Shown: positions 1 through 6,627 of the stretch, piece by piece
Layout of the letters: every line of letters starts with the position of its first letter
Numbering within the stretch: the stretch's first letter is position 1
NCBI GenBank assembly: GCA_959605945.1
Contig: CAUHGY010000079.1
Coordinates: 1 to 8,038 of the forward strand
From: an uncultured Clostridia bacterium
Lineage (GTDB): Bacteria > Bacillota > Clostridia > Christensenellales > Borkfalkiaceae
DNA: 8,038 nt
Reading direction: 5' to 3'
Program-made: the position numbers and the translations under genes
The notes under the pieces: generated by a model
What the model was told of the DNA's origin: nothing
What the model saw: the letters and a program-made list of their open reading frames with translations, nothing else
Database searches by the model: none

Positions 1-960
1 CATGAAACTTTGCAGTTCGGTAAGCTGCAGAAGCGACTGGTTGGATTTGATGATGAGTATCGAGCCGACCACGTAAATGGCTATTATGCCGAAGTAGACG
101 CAGAAGTTCATCAGCGGCGTATTGAGAGCGATAAGCTTTTCGGCCTTTATAAAATCGTTTCTGACGTTGGACGAAGCTTTGTTGAATTTTTCTTTTTCAT
201 AATCTTCACGGACGTAAGATTTGACAACCCGCATGCCGCGTATGTTTTCTTCGACAGATTCGTTCATGGCGTCGTATTTATGGAAAATACGGTTGAAAAA
301 GGGCACGGCTTTGGTCATTATGAAGAAAAGCCCTATGCCGAGAATAGGCGATGTGCACAGGAAAATAAGAGCCATCTGCGCGTTGATGGTGAATGCCATT
401 ATCAGCGAGAACAGAAGCATGAAGGGAGCTCTTATCGCCGTTCTTATGATCATCATATAACTCATTTCCACATTGGTTACGTCTGTCGTAAGCCTGGTGA
501 CAAGACTAGCCGTGGAAAATTTATCTATATTTGCAAAAGAAAAATCCTGTATTCTGGCGTACATGTCTTTTCTTAAGTTTTTTGCGAATCCGCTTGAAGC
601 CGTCGCGCAGTATTTTCCCGAAAGCGCACCGAAAACAAGCGACAGGAAAGCTATCAGCAGAAGAATGACGCCGAATTGCAGAATTATAAGCAGCAGGTTG
701 GGTTCTGCGGCTCCGTGCGACAAGAAGTCGATCAACTTATGTATGAACGGATCGGGAACGTCTTCACCCGATACAACTCTTATAACGCTCAAAAGCAATG
801 TCATGACAAAGGGAATAAGACATTCCAAAATCACTTCGAACATGACGAAAACAGGCGTCAGAATAGATGCCTTTTTATATTCTCTTATCGAGCCGCCGAG
901 AGTTTTTATTATAGGTATGAATTCTTTTTGTTTTTTTGCTTTCTTTGCTCTCTTACTCAT
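1..960 (-). CDS. ABC exporter, membrane domain (partial, C-terminus off the left edge)
   Basis: The N-terminal 320 residues of a type I ABC exporter, probably a multidrug or lipid half-transporter of the MsbA/BmrA/MdlB kind. After a Lys-rich cytoplasmic N-terminus there are hydrophobic segments at about 32-60, 88-112, 177-193, 195-217 and 282-305, matching five of the six helices of the exporter fold. Family-typical coupling stretches are visible: STASLVTRLTTDV at 149-161 and NESVEENIRGMRVVKSYVRE at 233-252. The nucleotide-binding domain (Walker A, signature, Walker B) would lie beyond position 1 and is not seen. The ATG at 958-960 has an AAGGAG-like site about 7-8 nt upstream and overlaps the end of the TetR gene by 8 nt, so translation is probably coupled. 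Substrate cannot be told. In Firmicutes such genes often come as pairs forming heterodimers; whether a partner follows is outside the window. Confidence 0.92.
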   Translation of the reverse strand, partial: MSKRAKKAKKQKEFIPIIKTLGGSIREYKKASILTPVFVMFEVILECLIPFVMTLLLSVIRVVSGEDVPDPFIHKLIDFLSHGAAEPNLLLIILQFGVILLLIAFLSLVFGALSGKYCATASSGFAKNLRKDMYARIQDFSFANIDKFSTASLVTRLTTDVTNVEMSYMMIIRTAIRAPFMLLFSLIMAFTINAQMALIFLCTSPILGIGLFFIMTKAVPFFNRIFHKYDAMNESVEENIRGMRVVKSYVREDYEKEKFNKASSNVRNDFIKAEKLIALNTPLMNFCVYFGIIAIYVVGSILIIKSNQSLLQLTELQSFM

Positions 961-1600
961 TGCATGTCTCCTTTCTGAATATGTCTATGATAAACTCCGT
1001 GTTCGGGAGGCTTATGTTTTGCTGTATCTCTTTCGGGGCGATGACGTAGCCGAGCGTTGCTCCCTGAATGATTGAATTGAATATTATGGCGCACTCTTTT
1101 GGGGTATATTTGTCTGTAAATTCACCGTTTTTCTGACCTTCTTCGAATATTTTTTCAAAGAAATCGATAGCGGGACGTTTGAATTTTCCTTTTTCATCCT
1201 TAGGCGGCGGGGGAAGTTTGATGTTTTTTTCTTTCAGATTGAAACTGTTGGATACGAAAAAATAAAAATAGTACGCGTAATTTTCGTCGTGGACCAATCC
1301 GTAAAACATGCTGTTTATGACAGTCCTTAGTTTTTCGCAGCAGCTTGCGGTCTCTTCGATCGAATTTTGCAGTTCGGAAAAGTTCCTGTCGCTTTTTAAT
1401 TTTATAATTTCATCGAAAACTTCTTTTTTTGTGCTGAAATAATGATAAAACAGACCGTGCGAACAACCCGCTTTTTTCACAATATCGTCTACGGTGGTGC
1501 CGTCATAGCCTTTTTCGCAAAAAACTTTAAGTCCGCCGTAAATTATGTCTCTTTTGCGGTCGGTTTTTTTGTTGCCCGCTTGTTTTGTCCCGTTAGACAT
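953..1600 (-). CDS. TetR/AcrR-family transcriptional repressor
   Basis: A 215-residue protein with the TetR layout: a basic N-terminus, a helix-turn-helix at about 35-55 (TTVDDIVKKAGCSHGLFYHY, with the usual GxxxGxxYxHF-like pattern), then an all-helical ligand and dimerisation domain. Length is usual for the family. The ATG at 1598-1600 is preceded by GGAGG at 1605-1609 with 4 nt spacing. The stop overlaps the ABC exporter start by 8 nt, so the two genes form an operon. By family knowledge the protein should bind a palindromic operator as a dimer and release it when a drug-like ligand binds; two matching palindromes lie in its own promoter region, so autoregulation and control of the exporter are inferred. 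The ligand is unknown and the C-terminal domain gives no clue. Confidence 0.93.
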   Translation of the reverse strand: MSNGTKQAGNKKTDRKRDIIYGGLKVFCEKGYDGTTVDDIVKKAGCSHGLFYHYFSTKKEVFDEIIKLKSDRNFSELQNSIEETASCCEKLRTVINSMFYGLVHDENYAYYFYFFVSNSFNLKEKNIKLPPPPKDEKGKFKRPAIDFFEKIFEEGQKNGEFTDKYTPKECAIIFNSIIQGATLGYVIAPKEIQQNISLPNTEFIIDIFRKETCNE

Positions 1601-1611
1601 AGATCCTCCAG

Positions 1612-1631
1612 TATTGACGCCAAAGTCAATA
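1612..1631. promoter_or_regulatory. Palindromic operator O1 (probable TetR-family binding site)
   Basis: The sequence TATTGACGCCAAAGTCAATA has perfect 7-bp arms (TATTGAC / GTCAATA) around a 6-bp centre. It sits just downstream of the tetR -10 box and covers the expected transcription start near 1628, where bound protein would block initiation. The TTGAC-N6-GTCAA form resembles known AcrR-type operators. Assignment to the adjacent repressor is inferred from position and from the second copy upstream. Confidence 0.75.
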
Positions 1632-1634
1632 TGT

Positions 1635-1663
1635 ATTATATGACCTTAAAATTTTAATGTCAA
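1635..1663 (-). promoter_or_regulatory. Promoter of the tetR-ABC exporter operon
   Basis: On the minus strand there is a perfect -35 box TTGACA (1658-1663) and a perfect -10 box TATAAT (1635-1640) separated by exactly 17 bp. The predicted start, about 7 nt past the -10, falls inside the palindrome O1 and leaves a leader of roughly 28 nt that contains the GGAGG ribosome binding site. Such a consensus promoter would be strong unless repressed. Confidence 0.85.
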
Positions 1664-1678
1664 CTGTTTTAAGACAGT
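1663..1678. repeat. Imperfect palindrome between the two operators
   Basis: ACTGTTTTAAGACAGT is a 16-bp palindrome with one mismatched pair. It abuts the tetR -35 box on its upstream side, between O1 and O2. Its arms (ACTGT/ACAGT) differ from the TTGAC/GTCAA arms of the operators, so if functional it would be for a different protein. It may also be chance in an AT-rich promoter region. Confidence 0.35.
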
Positions 1679-1690
1679 ATAATTTAAAAA

Positions 1691-1710
1691 AATTGACGCA
1701 ATAGTCAATA
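1691..1710. promoter_or_regulatory. Palindromic operator O2 (probable TetR-family binding site)
   Basis: AATTGACGCAATAGTCAATA matches O1 at 16 or more of 20 positions and keeps the same ATTGAC-N6-GTCAAT symmetry. Its centre is about 79 bp from that of O1, placing it upstream of the tetR -35 box at roughly -65 to -80. Two copies suggest cooperative binding or looping, or separate control of a rightward transcript. A weak rightward TTGACG-18-TATAGA pair (1693-1722) overlaps it. Confidence 0.7.
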
Positions 1711-1793
1711 ATTTTTTATAGACGTTTCCGGGGCGGTTTTCGACGGAAAAATACAAAATCAACCGAATATCGCAGTATATTCCGCACAGAAGA

Positions 1794-1822
1794 TTGACAG
1801 CTTTTATAAAAACGTGTATAAT
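1794..1822 (+). promoter_or_regulatory. Promoter upstream of metK
   Basis: A perfect TTGACA (1794-1799) and a perfect TATAAT (1817-1822) are separated by 17 bp, facing metK. The predicted start is near 1829. No other consensus promoter was noticed before secA, so this one may serve metK, comFC and possibly the genes behind them. It carries no copy of the O1/O2 palindrome, so it is probably independent of the TetR repressor. Confidence 0.85.
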
Positions 1823-1828
1823 CAATAA

Positions 1829-1992
1829 ATAGTGCCGGCGGCGTTTGCGTTTGAGAACGGCTGCCGCGGCGAACGGCGAAATTTCGTGCGTGACTCAGGG
1901 AGTGCCGGTTACGGCGGAGACGGTATTTCTCCGTAAAATAATATTCGGGCTTGATTTTCCGATTATATTATATTGTCAAAGGATAAAACATT
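1829..1992 (+). promoter_or_regulatory. Long 5' leader of metK, possibly structured
   Basis: The predicted transcript carries about 165 nt before the metK start codon. It is GC-rich in its first two thirds, unlike the AT-rich flanks. Visible structure: a hairpin CGGAGA-N7-TCTCCG at 1915-1933 (an alternative 10-bp pairing of 1910-1920 with 1926-1935 has one bulge), a weaker one at 1941-1966 (TCGG/CCGA plus three pairs), and a palindrome CGAAATTTCG at 1877-1886. The octamer AGTGCCGG occurs twice, at about 1831 and 1901. I do not recognise the conserved core of SAM-I, SAM-II or SMK riboswitches, and no hairpin followed by a T-run (terminator) is seen. The final AT-rich stretch contains the AAAGGA ribosome binding site (1978-1983). 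A regulatory role is inferred only from length and context. Confidence 0.4.
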
Positions 1993-3165
1993 ATGAGAAA
2001 CTTTTTTACCAGCGAAAGCGTTACCGCGGGGCATCCCGATAAGGTGTGCGATCAGATTGCCGACGCCGTTTTAGACGAATTTTTGAAAGGCGATGAGAAT
2101 TCGCGCGTGGCATGCGAGTGCTGTGCATCTACCGATTTTCTGGTCATAATGGGGGAAATTACATCCCGAACGAATGTGAACGTTGAAGCCGTGGCGAGAG
2201 AGGTCATAAAAGATATCGGATATACGGATGAAGGTATCGGCTTTTCTTTCGATAAAGTGGAAATAGTAAAAAAGATCAACAGACAAAGTCCGGATATTGC
2301 GCTCGGCGTCGACAATTCCGCCGAAAACAAAAGCGGAGAGACGGATGAAAAGTTTAAAACCGGTGCGGGCGATCAGGGTATGATGTTCGGTTATGCTTGC
2401 CGCGAGACGGAAGAACTGATGCCGCTGCCCATTGTGCTTGCACATAAAATGTGCGAAAAACTCGAAGAAGTCAGAAAAAGCGGCGAGCTTAAATATCTGC
2501 GCCCCGACGGAAAGGGGCAGATAACCGTCGAATACGACGGAAAAAAACCCGTGCGCATAGAAGCGGTGGTGCTTTCTTCTCAGCATGACAGGGAGATTAC
2601 CACCGAAAAACTGCGCCGCGACCTTAAAGAAAAGGTCATTGATAAGGTGCTTCCCGCGGAATATATCGATTCGGAAACAAAGTTTTATATCAACCCGACG
2701 GGCCGTTTCGAAGTGGGCGGTCCCAACGGAGATTCCGGGCTGACGGGCAGAAAAATCATTGTCGATACATACGGCGGCAAATGCGCCCACGGCGGCGGAT
2801 CTTTTTCGGGTAAAGACGCGACTAAGGTGGACCGCTCTGCCGCGTATATGGCAAGATACGTATGCAAGAATATAGTGGCGGCGGGACTTGCCGACGAGTG
2901 CCTCTTGCAGCTCGCTTACGCCATAGGCGTTGCGAAACCTGTTTCCGTTACCGTAAACACTTTCGGCACCGGGAAAATGCCCGACGGGGAAATCGCCGAT
3001 ATCGTGGTGAAGGAATTCGATTTGCGTCCCGCGGCTATCATCGAAAAACTGGAACTGAAAAAACCCGTATTCAGAGCGACGTCTGTCTACGGACATTTCG
3101 GGAAAGACGGATTTTCCTGGGAAAAAACGGACAAGGTCAAAGACCTTGAAAAATATTTCCGCTGA
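1993..3165 (+). CDS. metK: S-adenosylmethionine synthetase
   Basis: Methionine adenosyltransferase makes S-adenosylmethionine from ATP and methionine in the cytoplasm, supplying the main methyl donor. The 390 residues match the normal family length. Seen are the N-terminal TSESVTAGHPDK (6-17) with the ATP-binding His, signature 1 GAGDQGMMFGYA (124-135), and the glycine-rich signature 2 HGGGSFSGKD (266-275) followed by KVDRSAAY. The GGPNGDSGLTGRK stretch (242-254) is also typical. The ATG start is preceded by AAAGGA with 9 nt spacing, and the protein begins at the canonical family N-terminus. The stop codon shares one base with the comFC start (TGATG), indicating translational coupling. A consensus promoter and a long leader lie upstream. 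Confidence 0.98.
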   Translation: MRNFFTSESVTAGHPDKVCDQIADAVLDEFLKGDENSRVACECCASTDFLVIMGEITSRTNVNVEAVAREVIKDIGYTDEGIGFSFDKVEIVKKINRQSPDIALGVDNSAENKSGETDEKFKTGAGDQGMMFGYACRETEELMPLPIVLAHKMCEKLEEVRKSGELKYLRPDGKGQITVEYDGKKPVRIEAVVLSSQHDREITTEKLRRDLKEKVIDKVLPAEYIDSETKFYINPTGRFEVGGPNGDSGLTGRKIIVDTYGGKCAHGGGSFSGKDATKVDRSAAYMARYVCKNIVAAGLADECLLQLAYAIGVAKPVSVTVNTFGTGKMPDGEIADIVVKEFDLRPAAIIEKLELKKPVFRATSVYGHFGKDGFSWEKTDKVKDLEKYFR

Positions 3166-3890
3166 TGGAAGAAAATTTTTTCAGCCGCTTTCTGCATAAA
3201 TATTTTTTCAACGAAAAATGGTGCTGCAATGTCTGCGGCCGTGAAATTTTCGGAAACGGATATTTCTGCGAAAAGTGCGAAAAAGAACTTCCGTTTAATG
3301 ACGGAGCTCTCTGCAATCATTGCGGAAGACATACCGTGGCACCCGAAGAATATTGTTCGTCGTGCAAGGAATTCATGCTTTCGGTAGACTGTTCGAGAAG
3401 CGCCTTTATATATGCAAAACCCGTAAGCGGACTCATTCAGTCGCTTAAATACGGGGGCAAAAAATATCTTGCCGGAATTTTGGCTCAGTATATGTCTTCC
3501 GTTTATTTCAAATTCGGTATGCTCGCGGACGCGGCTGTATTCGTGCCGATGACGAAAAGCGCCAAAAGAAAGCGCGGGTTCAATCAGTCGGAACTGCTTT
3601 GCAGAGAATTTTGCGCGAGAACGGGCGTTGAAATGTGCGATTGCGTGATAAAAACAAAAGATACGCCGCGTCAGGCGACGCTCGGGAGAAAGGAGCGCGC
3701 GGTAAATCTTGCAGGGGCTTTCAAAGTGACTGACAGAAAAGCGATCGAAAATAAAACCGTCGTGATCATAGACGACGTGATGACTACCGGATCGACGGCA
3801 GAGGCGCTTGCCGAAAAGCTCAAACGCGCCGGAGCAAAATGCGTCAAACTCCTTACGGCGGCAAGCGTGCCGCCAAAGCAGGGTTATTGA
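3165..3890 (+). CDS. comFC: ComF-family (ComFC) phosphoribosyltransferase-like protein
   Basis: A 241-residue ComFC/GntX-type protein. The N-terminal part holds a double zinc ribbon with four Cys pairs: C21-x2-C24, C35-x2-C38, C50-x2-C53 and C64-x2-C67. The C-terminal part is a type I phosphoribosyltransferase fold with KRGFNQS (137-142), TPRQATLGRKER (167-178) and the PRPP-binding loop VVIIDDVMTTGSTA (199-212). In naturally competent bacteria ComFC acts in the cytoplasm in uptake and handling of transforming DNA together with the helicase ComFA; no comFA or other competence gene is in the window, and comFC homologues are common in bacteria not known to be competent. The start overlaps the metK stop by one base, and no clear ribosome binding site precedes it, so translation probably depends on coupling to metK. 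The enzymatic reaction, if any, is not known to me. Confidence 0.93.
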   Translation: MEENFFSRFLHKYFFNEKWCCNVCGREIFGNGYFCEKCEKELPFNDGALCNHCGRHTVAPEEYCSSCKEFMLSVDCSRSAFIYAKPVSGLIQSLKYGGKKYLAGILAQYMSSVYFKFGMLADAAVFVPMTKSAKRKRGFNQSELLCREFCARTGVEMCDCVIKTKDTPRQATLGRKERAVNLAGAFKVTDRKAIENKTVVIIDDVMTTGSTAEALAEKLKRAGAKCVKLLTAASVPPKQGY

Positions 3891-3925
3891 TAAAAGTAAA
3901 TTTATTCGGATAAGGAGAAATCATT

Positions 3926-6613
3926 ATGGGGTTGTTCAGATATATTCTTGGCGGGGACAGCAGAAGAAGCCTGAAACGTTTGAGCAGAATGGCGGATAAA
4001 GTTCTCGCTCTCGAAAATAAATATTCGGGGCTGTCGGACGAGGAGCTGCGCGATCAGACGGAATTTTTGAAAAGCCGTCTTAAAGTAGGAGAAACTCTCG
4101 ACGACATTCTTTACGACGCTTTCGCCGTCGTCAGGGAAGCGGCTTACAGAGTGCTTAATATGCGGCACTATAAGGTACAGATAATCGGCGGAATGTGTCT
4201 GCATCAGGGCCGCGTCGCCGAAATGAAAACGGGCGAAGGAAAAACTTTGGTGGCTACTCTTCCCGCATATCTGAACGCATTGACGGGCAGGGGCGTTCAT
4301 ATAGTAACCGTAAACGATTATCTTGCCGCCCGCGATGCCGAATGGATGGGAAAGGTCTATAAATTTCTGGGACTGACCGTTGGCGTCGCGATTTCCGGAA
4401 TGGACGACGAAGAGAAGAAAAAAGCCTATGCCTGCGATATAACGTACGGTACAAATAACGAGATGGGGTTCGATTATCTGAGAGATAATCTCAAAACCAA
4501 GACGGAACAGATGGTGCAGCGCGAACTTGTTTTTGCCATTGTCGACGAAGTGGACTCTATTCTCATAGACGAGGCGAGAACGCCGCTTATCATTTCGGGA
4601 AGAGGGCAGGAGTCCAGCGATAAATATATAACGGCTAACAGATTTGTCAAAACGCTTGTTCTAGATAAGGATTTCACCATAGACATAAAGGAAAAAAGCG
4701 TACAGATAACCGAGAGCGGCGCAAAAAAAGCCGAGAGCTTTTTCGGCCTTAACAATTTTTCGGATATAGAAAACGCGTCGCTTTCCCATCATATTCAGCA
4801 GGCGCTCAAAGCGAACTATATCTTTAAAAAAGATAACGATTACGTTGTTTCCGACGGAGAAGTGATCATAGTCGACGAATTTACCGGCCGTCTGATGATA
4901 GGAAGAAGATATTCCGACGGTCTGCATCAGGCCATCGAAGCCAAGGAAGGCGTTAAAATAAGAAACGAAAACAAAACATACGCCACCATCACTTTCCAGA
5001 ACTATTTCAGGCTTTATAAGAAGCTTTCCGGAATGACGGGAACCGCAAAAACCGAGGAAGAGGAGTTTCGCGCAATTTACGGGCTGGATGTACTCGAAAT
5101 ACCCACCAATAAACCCGTTGCGAGAATAGACGGAGCCGATATAATATACAAAACTGTCAACGGCAAAAACAAAGCCATAATCGACGAGATCGTCGCCCGT
5201 CACAAAAAAGGCCAGCCTGTTCTGGTCGGTACGATAACGGTTGAAAAATCGGAAGAGATTTCCAAACTGCTCATACGTCAGGGGATAAAACATAACGTTC
5301 TTAACGCCAAAAACCATGCGCGCGAAGCTGACATAGTCGCGCAGGCGGGAAGGCTTGGGGCAGTGACTATCGCCACAAACATGGCAGGACGCGGAACGGA
5401 TATTCTGCTCGGCGGCAACCCCGAATTCATGGCAAAAAGAAAACTGCGCGAAGAGGGCATTGAAGAGAATGTAATCGAACTTGCTACGTCATATATTTCC
5501 GATATTCCCGACGACGTCAGGGAAGTCAGAAAACATTATCACGAGATTTATGATAAATTCAAAGAACAGACGGATGCCGAAAAAGAGAAAGTCGTCGCGG
5601 CGGGGGGACTTCACATTCTCGGCACAGAGCGGCACGAATCCCGCCGTATAGATAACCAGCTGCGCGGCAGAAGCGGCCGTCAGGGCGACCCCGGGTCTTC
5701 GGTGTTTTTCATTTCGCTTGAGGACGATCTCGCAAAACGGTTCGGCGGCGAGAGAATGAGGAGAGTTTACGAGTTTTTCAAGATTGAAGAAGACCAGCCC
5801 TTGCAGTCGAAAATGCTTTCCCGCGGCATAGAAAACGCCCAGCGTACCATTGAGGGCAGGAACTTCGGCATCAGAAAACACGTTCTCGAATACGACGACG
5901 TTATGAACAAGCAGCGCGAAGTCATGTATGCCGAAAGAATGAAGGTCATAAAAGACGATGACGTTCACGGCGATGTTTTAAAACTTATTCCGGATTTCGT
6001 CCGCGGAGTTGTCAATTCGGCAATCGACAATCAGAACAAGCCGGACACATGGAATCTCGAAACGCTTAATGCCGCAATAGAGAGAAAACTTCTGCCTAAA
6101 GGCACTGAATTCGTTACTAAAGAAAAGGCGGAGAACTGGGATTACGAATATCTGCTGCAGAAGCTGACCGAAGAGACTGTAAAGGTTTACGAAGAAAAGA
6201 TTGCCCGTTACAAAGAACAGGGCATAGATTTCGGCGAGATAGAGAAAATCGTGCTGCTTAAAAACATAGACAGCAAGTGGATAGATCATATAGACGCCAT
6301 GGACCAGCTGCGAAAGGGTATAAGTCTGCGCAGTTACGGAAACGTAAACCCTGTCATCGAATATAAAAAAGAAGGCTTTGAAATGTTCGAAGATCTCACT
6401 TCGGCGATCCAGGAAGATACGGCTACCCTTTTGTTAAAGGCGGAACTTCAGAAGATACCGGTGCTCAGAAAGGAAGAAAAACGCGACTATGTGACAAATC
6501 AGGAAGGCTCGACGCCTGTTATGCGCCGTCCTGTCCATAAAAAGATAGGCAGAAACGATCCCTGCCCCTGCGGCAGCGGCAAAAAGTATAAGGATTGCTG
6601 CGGCAAAAATTAA
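3926..6613 (+). CDS. secA: Preprotein translocase ATPase SecA
   Basis: SecA is the ATP-driven motor that pushes unfolded secretory proteins through the SecYEG channel at the inner face of the membrane. The 895-residue protein has all main parts: Walker A GEGKT (103-107) in nucleotide-binding domain 1, the DEAD-like VDEVDSILIDEARTPL (206-221), the preprotein crosslinking region at about 225-370, NMAGRGTD (485-492) and RIDNQLRGRSGRQGDPG (574-590) in domain 2, the helical scaffold and wing, and a C-terminal zinc site CPCGSGKKYKDCC with Cys at 880, 882, 891 and 892. Between GRGTD and GGLHILGTERHESRR lies a charged linker of about 65 residues, longer than in Bacillus subtilis SecA but of a kind I recall in clostridial homologues. 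The ATG follows AAGGAG (3912-3917) with 8 nt spacing, 35 nt after comFC. The zinc tail suggests the major, SecB/ribosome-interacting type rather than an accessory SecA2. Confidence 0.98.
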   Translation: MGLFRYILGGDSRRSLKRLSRMADKVLALENKYSGLSDEELRDQTEFLKSRLKVGETLDDILYDAFAVVREAAYRVLNMRHYKVQIIGGMCLHQGRVAEMKTGEGKTLVATLPAYLNALTGRGVHIVTVNDYLAARDAEWMGKVYKFLGLTVGVAISGMDDEEKKKAYACDITYGTNNEMGFDYLRDNLKTKTEQMVQRELVFAIVDEVDSILIDEARTPLIISGRGQESSDKYITANRFVKTLVLDKDFTIDIKEKSVQITESGAKKAESFFGLNNFSDIENASLSHHIQQALKANYIFKKDNDYVVSDGEVIIVDEFTGRLMIGRRYSDGLHQAIEAKEGVKIRNENKTYATITFQNYFRLYKKLSGMTGTAKTEEEEFRAIYGLDVLEIPTNKPVARIDGADIIYKTVNGKNKAIIDEIVARHKKGQPVLVGTITVEKSEEISKLLIRQGIKHNVLNAKNHAREADIVAQAGRLGAVTIATNMAGRGTDILLGGNPEFMAKRKLREEGIEENVIELATSYISDIPDDVREVRKHYHEIYDKFKEQTDAEKEKVVAAGGLHILGTERHESRRIDNQLRGRSGRQGDPGSSVFFISLEDDLAKRFGGERMRRVYEFFKIEEDQPLQSKMLSRGIENAQRTIEGRNFGIRKHVLEYDDVMNKQREVMYAERMKVIKDDDVHGDVLKLIPDFVRGVVNSAIDNQNKPDTWNLETLNAAIERKLLPKGTEFVTKEKAENWDYEYLLQKLTEETVKVYEEKIARYKEQGIDFGEIEKIVLLKNIDSKWIDHIDAMDQLRKGISLRSYGNVNPVIEYKKEGFEMFEDLTSAIQEDTATLLLKAELQKIPVLRKEEKRDYVTNQEGSTPVMRRPVHKKIGRNDPCPCGSGKKYKDCCGKN

Positions 6614-6627
6614 AACGGGAGTTTTTT

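Noticed and set aside
10..576. 188-codon plus-strand open frame at the left edge
   Set aside because: It is antisense to the ABC exporter, whose reading frame is open through the whole stretch and has clear family motifs and hydrophobic helices.
1693..1722. Rightward promoter TTGACG-18-TATAGA overlapping O2
   Set aside because: Both boxes depart from consensus, spacing is suboptimal, and the -35 match comes from the operator arm; a perfect promoter lies downstream at 1794-1822. Kept only as a possibility in the operator finding.
1725..1749. Inverted repeat TTTCCG / CGGAAA in the divergent intergenic region, considered as a terminator
   Set aside because: Only a 6-bp stem with a 13-nt loop and no T-run on either strand.
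1845..2042. 65-codon open frame starting with TTG in the metK leader
   Set aside because: No ribosome binding site, runs into metK out of frame, and the product is low-complexity without family likeness.
2071..3096. 341-codon open frame on the minus strand opposite metK
   Set aside because: It lies wholly antisense to a certain metK, its translation resembles no family I know, and it is explained by the codon bias of metK leaving the opposite strand free of stops.
3887..3915. Possible promoter before secA (TTGATA in the comFC stop region)
   Set aside because: No acceptable -10 box at 16-18 bp.
4661..5968. Long minus-strand open frames opposite secA
   Set aside because: They are shadows of the secA coding strand, with no ribosome binding site or recognisable product.
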